Shown here: one piece after another, positions 18,777-26,016 of the stretch
Numbering within the stretch: position 1 is the stretch's first letter
How the letters are laid out: the number at the start of each line of letters is the position of its first letter
NCBI GenBank assembly: GCA_947449735.1
Contig: CANFTB010000035.1
Location: forward strand, 1 to 51,268
Origin: Chthoniobacteraceae bacterium
GTDB lineage: Bacteria; Verrucomicrobiota; Verrucomicrobiia; Chthoniobacterales; Chthoniobacteraceae
Length of the DNA stretch: 51,268 nt
Direction: 5' to 3'
Translations under genes and position numbers: made by a program
The notes under the pieces: generated by a model
What the model was told of the DNA's origin: nothing
Database searches by the model: none
What the model saw: only the letters and a program-made list of their open reading frames with translations

Positions 18777-19100
18777 TCAGGCCTGGCGGAGGGAGCCTGA
18801 AACGGTTTCGCAGAGGCGCATGACCAGCGGGTTTTTGAGGCTGTAGTGGACTCGCTGGCCGTCCTTGCGGCGGGCGAGGATGCCTGTGGACACCAGGACT
18901 GCGAGGTGCTTGGAGATGTTGGGCTGTGTGGAGCCGGTGGCCTCCACGATTTCGCCGACGTACTTTGGGGTCTGGCAGACGCTCCGCAGGATGCGAAGTC
19001 GCATGGGTTCTCCCAGCGTCTTAAAGAGCAGGGCGATTTGGTCGAACTGCTCTGGCGAGATGCTTTTCTCCTGCGAGGGGGCGGGGTGTGCTTGACTCAT
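18777..19100 (-). CDS. ArsR-family repressor of the persulfide-sensing (BigR/SqrR) type
   Basis: A 107-residue winged-helix regulator. The recognition helix segment is GSTQPNISKHLAVL (56-69), followed by the wing RRKDGQRVHYSL. It has only two cysteines, Cys42 (SVCQTPKYV) and Cys97 (MRLCETV). These sit close to the cysteine pair that forms a tetrasulfide bridge in BigR, SqrR and YgaV, and unlike the metal-binding CxC of ArsR proper. The gene is divergent from a rhodanese gene and a CoA-disulfide-reductase/rhodanese fusion, which is the expected regulon of a reactive-sulfur sensor. The inferred role is repression of that operon, relieved by persulfides or polysulfides. Family assignment is firm; the sensing type is inference from the cysteines and neighbours. 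Confidence 0.85.
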   Translation of the reverse strand: MSQAHPAPSQEKSISPEQFDQIALLFKTLGEPMRLRILRSVCQTPKYVGEIVEATGSTQPNISKHLAVLVSTGILARRKDGQRVHYSLKNPLVMRLCETVSGSLRQA

Positions 19101-19106
19101 TGCTGA

Positions 19107-19122
19107 ATGAGTATATGCTCAT
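19107..19122. promoter_or_regulatory. Likely operator of the ArsR/rhodanese divergent promoter
   Basis: ATGAG and CTCAT arms flank a six-base TATATG centre, in a 28-bp gap between the divergent start codons at 19100 and 19129. An imperfect AT-rich dyad in this place is the usual kind of site for ArsR-family repressors, which bind their own divergent promoter. The gap is so short that at least one promoter must overlap coding sequence. Confidence 0.55.
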
Positions 19123-19128
19123 GAATAT

Positions 19129-19788
19129 ATGAACGCTACTGTAAATTTTACCCCAGCGCGGGAGGTCGCTTCTCCCGCTCCTTCGAGCACACCTCAGAGT
19201 GTCTCTCCTGCCGCAGTGGCCTTGCTGCTTCAGGCTGGAAAGCCCTGCCAGATTCTAGATGTCCGCTCCCGCGGGGAGTGGGAGTCCGCGCACGTCGACG
19301 GGGCGGTTCTGCAGCCTTTGGACGTCCTCGATCGGGCCCAGTGGAGCGGGCGCGAGGTAAGCGGGCCGCAGGCGCCGCTGTTCATTCTGTGCCAGGCGGG
19401 GGGGCGGGCGGCACGGGCGGCGTCCGTGCTTAGCGCGGCGGGCGTGCCGTGCTCCGTCATCGAGGGCGGGCTCGACGCATGGAAGGCCGCTGGGCTTCCC
19501 GTCGTTTTTGGAAAGTCGAAGGTGCTTCCTCTCATGAGGCAGGTTCAGATCGTGATCGGACTGGTGTCGGGTGTGGGTTCTGCGCTGGCGGTGTGGAATC
19601 ACCCGCTCTTCGGTTTGATTCCCCTCGCCATGGGCGCCGGCCTTTTGTTCGCGGGGCTGAGCGGCACCTGCGGACTGGCGCTTTTGATGGCCCGGATGCC
19701 CTGGAACCGCGGGACGCAGGTGTCCGCTGGCACCGCCTCCAACACGCAGCCCGCCGCCTCCTGCTGTACCACTCCCGAGACCCGATGA
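19129..19788 (+). CDS. Rhodanese-DUF2892 membrane protein (YgaP-like)
   Basis: A 219-residue protein with an N-terminal rhodanese domain (about 25-127) and a C-terminal DUF2892 region with two membrane helices (about 138-155 and 160-188). The active loop is CQAGGR with Cys88 as sulfur carrier; LDVRSRGEW is the expected strand before it. The C-terminal GLSGTCGLALLMARMPWNR is typical of YgaP-like proteins, in which a sulfurtransferase is tethered to the inner membrane. The role is transfer of sulfane sulfur, with a possible export or channel function for the membrane part. The stop overlaps the next start by 4 bp (19785-19788). A tail with adjacent cysteines (SCCTT) is extra. It is divergent from the ArsR gene and probably repressed by it. 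Confidence 0.88.
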   Translation: MNATVNFTPAREVASPAPSSTPQSVSPAAVALLLQAGKPCQILDVRSRGEWESAHVDGAVLQPLDVLDRAQWSGREVSGPQAPLFILCQAGGRAARAASVLSAAGVPCSVIEGGLDAWKAAGLPVVFGKSKVLPLMRQVQIVIGLVSGVGSALAVWNHPLFGLIPLAMGAGLLFAGLSGTCGLALLMARMPWNRGTQVSAGTASNTQPAASCCTTPETR

Positions 19789-21446
19789 ATTCGGCAAACA
19801 AAGCCCAGCGCATTCTCATCGTCGGAGGCGTCGCGGGCGGAGCTTCCGCCGCGGCGAAGGCACGGCGTGTCAACGAGTCCGCGGAGATCCACGTGTTTGA
19901 ACGCGGCCCCTACATCTCCTTCGCGAACTGCGGCCTGCCGTATTTCATCGCGGGGGAAATCAAGGACAGGGCGGAGCTGGTGGTGATGACGCCGGAGCGC
20001 TTCGAGCGTCGGTCCGCGATCCACTCCCATGTCCGGCACGAGGTGCTTTCCATCGACCGGCCCCGCAAAACGATCGTGGTCCGCGGCCCCGACGGAGTGC
20101 AGCGCGAGGAGCGATACGACAAGCTGATTTTGAGCCAGGGTGCGCGGCCGTTTGTGCCGCAGATTCCGGGAGTCGAGCTCCCGCATGTGTTCACGCTGCG
20201 CGACATTCCCGACATGGACCGCATCGTGGAGGCCCTGGGGAAGGGCGGCGTGAAAAGGGTGGTGGTGATTGGCGGGGGATTCATCGGCTTGGAGATGGCC
20301 GAGGCCTTTGTGCACAGGGGCCTGCATGTCACGCTGGTTGAGCGGAACCCGCACATCCTGCCGCTCATGGACTCGGATATGGCGCACTATCTTCAGGAGG
20401 GGCTTAAAGACGAACGGTTGCAGTTCCGCTTCAGCGCGAAGGTTACGGCATTTACGGAAAGCGCCGTGGAGTTCGATGACGGGACCGCACTCCCCGCGGA
20501 TCTTGTGCTTCTGAGCGCGGGAGTCCGCGCCGAGGTCGAGATGGCGCGCGACGCGGGTTTGGAGATCGGCCCGACGGGGGGCGTTCGCACAAACGGGCGC
20601 ATGGAATCCTCGGATCCCGACATCTACGCCGTGGGTGACGCGGCTGAGACGATCCATGTGGTGACTGGAGCCCGGGCGCGCATCGCGCTCGCCGGGCCGG
20701 CCAACCGGCAGGGGAGGATTGCGGGCGCCAATGCCGCCGGTGCGCGGCTCAATTTTGCGGGGGTACTCGGCACTTCGATTGTGCGGATCATGGACCAGAC
20801 CGCGGGTTTCACCGGGTTGAGTTCCAAGCAGGCAGCCGCCGCGGGGTTCAGCTTTTTTACAAGCCTGACGCGCGACTGGAGCCATGCGCACTACTACCCG
20901 GGAGCCACGCCCTTGATGATCAAGTTGATTGCCGAGGAGGGGACGGGGCGCCTGCTCGGGGCGCAGGTTGTAGGCAAGCAGGGGGTGGACAAGCGTGTGG
21001 ATGTTTTGGCTACGGCGATCACCGCGCGGATGAGTGTTTTCGATCTGGAGTCGCTGGACCTCGCCTATGCGCCTCCGTTCGGATCCGCGAACGATCCCGT
21101 GAATGTGGCTGCCTTCGTCGCGGGTCACATCACGCGGGGTGACATCAGCAGCGTTGCCCCCGATTCCTGGAAGCCGACGGACGAGATGCTGCTCGACGTC
21201 AGGGACGACGACGAGATCGCCGAGTGGGGGATGCTCACCGGAGCGGTGCACATTCCGCTGGACCAGCTGCGTTCGCGCGCAGCCGAACTCCCCCGCGACC
21301 GCAGGATCGTCGCGTATTGCCAGAAGGGGCAGAGGGGCTACTTGGCAACGTGCGCCCTGCAGGGGCTAGGGTTTAAAAACATCGCCAACCTCCGCGGCGG
21401 ATTCCTTCAGGCGCGTCTGAACGCCTTTGCGATTGGGAAGGGCTGA
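19785..21446 (+). CDS. CoA-disulfide/persulfide reductase fused to rhodanese
   Basis: From the overlapping ATG at 19785 the product has 553 residues. The first ~450 form a pyridine-nucleotide disulfide oxidoreductase: FAD site GGVAGGA (14-20), active Cys49 in SFANCG (single cysteine, as in CoA-disulfide reductase), NAD site VVVIGGGFIGLE, and the second FAD motif DIYAVGDA. A dimerisation domain follows, then a C-terminal rhodanese domain with Cys512 in YCQKGQRG. This CoADR-Rhd architecture reduces CoA-persulfide and polysulfide with NAD(P)H in known homologues. With the membrane rhodanese upstream and a two-cysteine ArsR repressor, it makes a compact sulfane-sulfur handling operon. A much longer open frame begins at 19449 but would overlap the whole rhodanese gene; the ATGA coupling supports 19785. 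Confidence 0.9.
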   Translation: MNSANKAQRILIVGGVAGGASAAAKARRVNESAEIHVFERGPYISFANCGLPYFIAGEIKDRAELVVMTPERFERRSAIHSHVRHEVLSIDRPRKTIVVRGPDGVQREERYDKLILSQGARPFVPQIPGVELPHVFTLRDIPDMDRIVEALGKGGVKRVVVIGGGFIGLEMAEAFVHRGLHVTLVERNPHILPLMDSDMAHYLQEGLKDERLQFRFSAKVTAFTESAVEFDDGTALPADLVLLSAGVRAEVEMARDAGLEIGPTGGVRTNGRMESSDPDIYAVGDAAETIHVVTGARARIALAGPANRQGRIAGANAAGARLNFAGVLGTSIVRIMDQTAGFTGLSSKQAAAAGFSFFTSLTRDWSHAHYYPGATPLMIKLIAEEGTGRLLGAQVVGKQGVDKRVDVLATAITARMSVFDLESLDLAYAPPFGSANDPVNVAAFVAGHITRGDISSVAPDSWKPTDEMLLDVRDDDEIAEWGMLTGAVHIPLDQLRSRAAELPRDRRIVAYCQKGQRGYLATCALQGLGFKNIANLRGGFLQARLNAFAIGKG

Positions 21447-21542
21447 CGGAGGGCGGGACTGCGGAACCAAGAGTCACAGGCGCGGCCGAGGCATCATCAA
21501 AGCCAAGGTTGCCGGCGGGGCACGTTCGGACTACATTCGGGA

Positions 21543-21788
21543 ATGGCTTTGAAAGAAACCTTCGTTCGCGCAAGGGTCGACGCCCGACTTAAAACGGAAT
21601 CGGAGGCGATCCTCGGCCAATTGGGGCTCACAACCGCGGAAGCGATTCGCATCTTCCTGCACCAAGTCAGAATCCAGAGGGGATTGCCTTTTGACCTCAA
21701 AATAAAAGAGGACAACTCGGACATTTTGCGCGCCGCTCCCACCCGCAGCGCTGTTCTGGAGTCCTTCTATGATGACGAAGCCGGGTGA
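21543..21788 (+). CDS. RelB/DinJ-family antitoxin
   Basis: An 81-residue protein with the RelB/DinJ ribbon-helix-helix start: FVRARVDARLKTESEAILGQLGLTTAEAIRIFLHQV, then the RGLPFDL segment that follows it in DinJ. The N-terminal half should bind DNA at its own promoter; the acidic C-terminus (YDDEAG) would hold the toxin. It overlaps the next gene by 20 bp, the normal coupling for toxin-antitoxin pairs. The neighbour is a MazF/PemK toxin rather than the RelE/YafQ type usual for DinJ. Regulation is expected to be autorepression, but I could not pick out an operator in the 96 bp upstream. Confidence 0.85.
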   Translation: MALKETFVRARVDARLKTESEAILGQLGLTTAEAIRIFLHQVRIQRGLPFDLKIKEDNSDILRAAPTRSAVLESFYDDEAG

Positions 21789-22089
21789 GGTTTATCTTGT
21801 GGATTTGGGAATCGCCGGAAAAGTCCGGCCGATGATGGTGCTTTCGAGGGAAGACTCGGAACCTCCACGGGCCTTGGCGATTTGTGCGCCGATCACAACT
21901 TCCTCGAGAGGAAGTCCATATGAGGTGCCGATCGGAGCGGCGAAGTTTTTGAAATCTGAGAGCTTTGTAAACGTGCAAGGGTTACAGGCTGTTTCTCATC
22001 ACGAGCTACACCAGAAGATCGGAAATATATCCGAGAACTATCTGTCTCAGGTCAAAGCCGCCTTGTTGTTTGCTTTGGATCTCAAATAG
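21769..22089 (+). CDS. MazF/PemK-family endoribonuclease toxin
   Basis: A 106-residue protein of the MazF/PemK/Kid family. The opening KPGEVYLVDLG with following KVRPMMVLSRE is the family's signature (the G-x-V strand and conserved Arg-Pro). ICAPITTSSRG and the LKSESFVNVQGLQAV segment match the second conserved block, and the C-terminal helix (SQVKAALLFALDL) matches the usual end. The family cleaves RNA at short specific sequences; the site cannot be read from sequence. Two adjacent ATGs (21769 and 21772) can serve as start, both inside the antitoxin gene. No frameshift or missing residue suggests decay. It is unrelated to the RelE fold, so the pair with a DinJ-like antitoxin is a mixed combination. 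Confidence 0.87.
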   Translation: MMTKPGEVYLVDLGIAGKVRPMMVLSREDSEPPRALAICAPITTSSRGSPYEVPIGAAKFLKSESFVNVQGLQAVSHHELHQKIGNISENYLSQVKAALLFALDLK

Positions 22090-22277
22090 TTCGGGAGGTT
22101 CGCCGGTTTACCGAACATGTCGAATCGGGCCGGTGGATGAGCCTCGGAAGGTCCTGAGGTTCTGGTTTCATGGTCCACAGAACGCCTTCGACACGTTTGG
22201 TTGTCCGGAGGGGCCGGTCCGTTTAGGGTGGCGCCATCCTCCCAGCAGGAGGTGCCTGTCACTCGCCCCCCCCGCTC

Positions 22278-24962
22278 ATGAACCGTTTTTTGAATAGCCG
22301 CCTTGCTGGGTGTCTTTGTCTGGCCGCCGGCTTCTCCCTCGCCCTTTTCCCACTCGCGGCCGGCGCTGCCAAGCCATCGAACCCCGTGCCCACCCCGTGG
22401 GGAGAGTGGGTTGAAAGGGACTTCCCCTTCTTTTCCTCTGTTCTCGACGCCCGTCGGACCGGACCGTGTGAAAAAAATCTCACGCCCCGGGGGATCGTCC
22501 TTCCAGTGGGGATGGACTGCTGGGTGTGTTTTGACACCGACCTGCTCCGCGTCGCCTCGGTTTGGCGCGGGCCGGGCGTGACGGACAAGGCGCTCGCCCC
22601 CGGCAGCTACCATGACGCCGGCCGTAAGACTCTGGGCGGACAGTTTCCCGCGCCCCAGCCCGACGGCAAGGTCTGGTTTGGAAACGGTATCTATCCCGGG
22701 TGGCAGAACTCCGACGCGCCCTCCTTTGCGGATCCGAGGGAGCCGGCACCGACTCTCTCGGAAGTCGGCCGGGGGCCGCTGCCTGAACCCTACGGCCGCC
22801 TCGAGGCGGTGCGCCTGCTGGGGGACCGGGCCGTTCTTGAATACTCTGCTTTTGGCACAAAGGTTTCCGAGTGGTTCGCAGCATCCGGCAGCCAGCAAGA
22901 GCCAGTGATTGAACGCCACGTCTCTGTGGGGCCCAGCGCGAAACCGCTGCTTCTGATCGTGGGGGCAAAATCGAACGGCCCCTCGCAGGAGATTCCCGCA
23001 GGTGTGACGCTGTCCCTTCCCCCCGGCAGCACCGACGCGGCCATGGTGGCGAATGACGACTACTGGGTCGTCCGCGTCGCGCCGCGTTCGACCGCCCTTG
23101 ATTTCTGCCTGACCTTCACCGACGAACGCGAGGCTCCGGCAGTCAAAATCACGGCCGGGCCCGCTTCAAGCGCGCGGGCCCGCTGGCCCCAGGAAGTGCA
23201 GACCGTCATCCAGCCGTCGCAGGCCAAAGAGACCTACGTCATAGACAGGATTGTCCTTCCAGAAGATAACCCTTGGAAACGCGCGGTGCGCATGAGCGAC
23301 ATCCAGTTTTTAAGCGATGGAACGGGTGTCGGAGTCACCATTGACGGAGATGTCTGGACCGTGCGCGGCTTGCACGGGGCGGAGGGAAGGGTCCGGTGGC
23401 GGCGCTTTGCTTCGGGTCTCCACGAGCCCATGTCGGTGGCAATCCGCAATGACGAGGTCTTCGTTTTTGACCGGAATGGAATCTGGAGGCTCCGGGACAC
23501 GAACGGAGACGGCGAGGCCGACGTGCACGAGCTGTTCTCAAACGCGTTCGCCCAGACGGCCGATATGCGCGAGTTTCCAAGCACCCTCCGGCTCGCGCCG
23601 GGCGGCGAGTTCGTCATCGCCAAGGGCGGTCAGGAGGCCACGACGCTTGGAAAGCACAACGGCCACATTCTCAAAGTCTCGGCAGACGGGCGGACCGCAA
23701 CCGTTCTGGGCTACGGATTCAGGCAGCCCAATCTGGCGGTAAACATACGGACGGGTCTTGTCACTGCGAGCGACCAGCAGGGGCAATACGTGCCGTCGAC
23801 GCCGATTCACATTGTCCGGGACCGGCAGTTTTACGGGTTTCTGGGGGACAAGCGTCCGAAGGAGCAGTATCCCGCGCCGATCGCCGATCCGTTGACGTGG
23901 ATTCCCCATTCGGTGAATGCGTCGGGTCTGTCGCAGGTCTGGTTGTTTGACGCAAAGATGGGGCCGCTCAATGACAGCCTAGTGCACATCGGGTTCAACA
24001 AGCCGGAGCTGTTTCGGGTGATGTTCAACACGCGTTCGTCGAAACCGCAGGCCGCGGTTGCGAGCATCACTAGCGCGTTCGAGTTTCCGCCGCTCAACGG
24101 GTCGGTGAACCCGATGGACGGGCAGCTTTACATCGCAGGATTCCAGGTGCTCGGCTGGGGATGCACGTTGAATACGGTCGCCGGTTTCGGACGGGTGCGG
24201 TACACGGGCGCGGTGAGCACGCTTGTGAAAGAGGTCGTGGTGATGGAGCAGGGCGTTTTGCTCAGGTTTGATTCGCCGCTGGAGCGCAAGCGGGCGTCCG
24301 ATCCTGCGAGCTACTCGGCGGGAACCTGGGCTTACAAGCGTGCGTACACCTACGGGTCGGCACAGTACAAAGCCGACGGTTCGGTGGGAATCGACTGGCT
24401 GACGCCCAGCAGCGCCTATGTGTCGAAGGACGGGCGTTCCGTGTTTGTCGGAATCCCCGGGATGACCGCGGCCATGCAGCTGCGCATCGGCTGGTCGCTG
24501 GCGGCGGACGCGGGAGGCGCAGTCGAGGGTAACGCATACACGACGCCCTATGTGCTCGAAGGCTTCCAACCTGAGAAGGAGGGATTTGAGCGCCTGAATG
24601 TCGACCTGACTCCAAGAAGCGCGGCGAAGCAGGACGCCGGTCCTGTGACCGTCGAGGAGGGGCGGCGTTTGTCGCAGGTGTTCGGATGTGTCGCCTGCCA
24701 CTCCGTCGGGGATCAGGACCTGTTTCACATTGGCCCCAAATGGAAGGGGCTCTTTGGAATCGAGCGCAATTACACGGCCCCCGACAAGACAAAGGGTACG
24801 GTTGTTGCGGACGAAGCTTATCTACGGGAGTCGATCCTGGAGCCGCACGCCAAGACGGTGGCTGGCTTCGAGCGGGGAGAGTATGCGATGCCGAGCTATG
24901 CCGGCGTGCTGACTGCTTCGCAGGTGGAGGCGTTGGTGGAATACATCAAGTCGCTGAAGTGA
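22278..24962 (+). CDS. Exported DUF6797-type protein with C-terminal cytochrome c
   Basis: An 894-residue protein with a signal peptide (about 1-31). The N-terminal ~300 residues match the DUF6797 type of PVC proteins (TPWGEWVERDFPFFSSVLDARR, then GIVLPVGMDCWVCFDTDLLR). The middle (about 335-700) reads as a beta-propeller-like domain (SDIQFLSDGTGVGVTIDGDVW; IWRLRDTNGDGEADV). The last ~110 residues are a class I cytochrome c: CVACH heme site at 804-808, GPKWKGLFG, and an ending with a methionine candidate for the sixth ligand (YAMPSYAGVLT). It probably passes electrons from a sugar- or alcohol-type oxidation in the propeller part to the heme; this is inferred from similar PVC proteins. No Shine-Dalgarno site precedes the ATG. 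It stands alone on this strand, 95 bp before the glycosyltransferase. Confidence 0.8.
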   Translation: MNRFLNSRLAGCLCLAAGFSLALFPLAAGAAKPSNPVPTPWGEWVERDFPFFSSVLDARRTGPCEKNLTPRGIVLPVGMDCWVCFDTDLLRVASVWRGPGVTDKALAPGSYHDAGRKTLGGQFPAPQPDGKVWFGNGIYPGWQNSDAPSFADPREPAPTLSEVGRGPLPEPYGRLEAVRLLGDRAVLEYSAFGTKVSEWFAASGSQQEPVIERHVSVGPSAKPLLLIVGAKSNGPSQEIPAGVTLSLPPGSTDAAMVANDDYWVVRVAPRSTALDFCLTFTDEREAPAVKITAGPASSARARWPQEVQTVIQPSQAKETYVIDRIVLPEDNPWKRAVRMSDIQFLSDGTGVGVTIDGDVWTVRGLHGAEGRVRWRRFASGLHEPMSVAIRNDEVFVFDRNGIWRLRDTNGDGEADVHELFSNAFAQTADMREFPSTLRLAPGGEFVIAKGGQEATTLGKHNGHILKVSADGRTATVLGYGFRQPNLAVNIRTGLVTASDQQGQYVPSTPIHIVRDRQFYGFLGDKRPKEQYPAPIADPLTWIPHSVNASGLSQVWLFDAKMGPLNDSLVHIGFNKPELFRVMFNTRSSKPQAAVASITSAFEFPPLNGSVNPMDGQLYIAGFQVLGWGCTLNTVAGFGRVRYTGAVSTLVKEVVVMEQGVLLRFDSPLERKRASDPASYSAGTWAYKRAYTYGSAQYKADGSVGIDWLTPSSAYVSKDGRSVFVGIPGMTAAMQLRIGWSLAADAGGAVEGNAYTTPYVLEGFQPEKEGFERLNVDLTPRSAAKQDAGPVTVEEGRRLSQVFGCVACHSVGDQDLFHIGPKWKGLFGIERNYTAPDKTKGTVVADEAYLRESILEPHAKTVAGFERGEYAMPSYAGVLTASQVEALVEYIKSLK

Positions 24963-25057
24963 TGTGGAACCTGGGGTGCCTCAAGCGGGTGGCTTTGGCG
25001 GGACGCGGTCTTGAGCGAGCGGCCCGCGGCGGATATGTCGTGTGGAGGTAACACGGT

Positions 25058-25846
25058 ATGGATCAGGAAAACGACGCAGCATCCGTCTGGAGCGGAGGAG
25101 TGATCATTCCGAGCTACAACTCCGGACCGTTGTTGCGCCAGACGGTGGAGCGGGTGTTGTCCGTGTGGGGACCGGTGATTGTCGTGTTGGATGGGTCGAG
25201 TGACGGAAGCAGGGAGGATCTGGTCGGGCTGGAGCGGGAATGGCCCTCGCTGCATGTCGTGGAACTACCGCTGAACATGGGCAAGGGGGCCGCCGTGCTT
25301 GCCGGACTCGAAAGGGCGCGATGTCTAGGTCTCACCCACGCGGCTGTGTTTGATTCCGACGGGCAGCATGAGGCCACGGACCTGCCGCTATTCATGGAGG
25401 CTTCTGCGCGTTATCCGGACGCCATGATCCTCGGGGCGCCCCTCTTCGGGCCGGATGCGCCGATGGTAAGGGTGATTGGAAGGAAGCTGGGCAACTGGTT
25501 TACCAACCTCGAGACGCTTTGGGGAGGGATCGGTGATTCGCTCTTTGGATTCCGCGTTTATCCCGTGGATGGTTCGATGAGAATCCTGTCCTCCATACGG
25601 CTGGGGCGGCGGTTTGATTTTGATACCCAGCTGGTGGTGCGCCTCTACTGGGAGGGGGTTGCGCCTTTAAACATTCCCACACGGGTGTATTACCCCGCGA
25701 AGTCTGAGGGGGGAGTCAGTCATTTCCGGTATACGCGTGACAACGTCCTGTTGGTGGTCGTTCACGCCTTACTGTGTCTGCACACGCTGCTCTTAGTGCC
25801 GAGGCTGCTTCGATTCAGGAGGCGGCCCGCGCTCAGGTTTCCTTGA
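25058..25846 (+). CDS. Family 2 glycosyltransferase, membrane-anchored
   Basis: A 262-residue GT-A glycosyltransferase: VIIPSYNSG at the start, VVLDGSSDGS (42-51) for nucleotide-sugar binding, NMGKGAAVLAGL, and the metal site FDSDGQH (98-104) as in dolichyl-phosphate-mannose-synthase-like enzymes. A hydrophobic helix (about 228-250) near the C-terminus would hold it at the inner membrane. It likely transfers a sugar from an NDP- or polyprenyl-linked donor to a lipid or glycan; acceptor unknown. This start is the best supported in the window: GGAGG at 25044-25048, nine bases before the ATG. It lies between two cytochrome genes, with which no functional link is evident. Confidence 0.85.
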   Translation: MDQENDAASVWSGGVIIPSYNSGPLLRQTVERVLSVWGPVIVVLDGSSDGSREDLVGLEREWPSLHVVELPLNMGKGAAVLAGLERARCLGLTHAAVFDSDGQHEATDLPLFMEASARYPDAMILGAPLFGPDAPMVRVIGRKLGNWFTNLETLWGGIGDSLFGFRVYPVDGSMRILSSIRLGRRFDFDTQLVVRLYWEGVAPLNIPTRVYYPAKSEGGVSHFRYTRDNVLLVVVHALLCLHTLLLVPRLLRFRRRPALRFP

Positions 25847-25920
25847 TCCGGGCCATCTGGATTCAGTCTGTTGCTCTGGAGATCCTCCTCATCATTCCGA
25901 TGAATCTGTGAGCGTCGATC

Positions 25921-25977
25921 CCAATCAATTTTGGAAGCTGTTTTCCACGGATTATCCCGAAGGACTGATTGGAAAAC
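25921..25977. other. Interlocked inverted repeats between convergent genes
   Basis: CCAATCA (25921-25927) matches TGATTGG (25966-25972), and GTTTTCC (25940-25946) matches GGAAAAC (25971-25977). The arms come in the order A-B-A'-B', so they could form a pseudoknot or two competing stems. It lies in the 170-bp gap after the glycosyltransferase; nothing else is recognisable there. Confidence 0.3.
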
Positions 25978-25988
25978 GGTCATAGAAG

Positions 25989-26004
25989 GTCCCCTGAACG
26001 GGAC
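25989..26004. terminator. Small hairpin near the end of the minus-strand cytochrome gene
   Basis: GTCCC (25989-25993) pairs with GGGAC (26000-26004) around a six-base loop, 13 bases beyond the stop of the minus-strand gene. The stem is short and no clean T-run follows, so this is a weak candidate. Confidence 0.3.
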
Positions 26005-26016
26005 GCTGCTATGCGC

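Noticed and set aside
19599..21251. Minus-strand frame of 550 codons
   Set aside because: Opposite the reductase/rhodanese genes; rich in His and Arg and without family motifs. High GC leaves such frames open.
21447..21542. Prophage or IS boundary near the toxin-antitoxin pair
   Set aside because: No inverted ends, integrase or transposase were seen, and base composition does not change noticeably.
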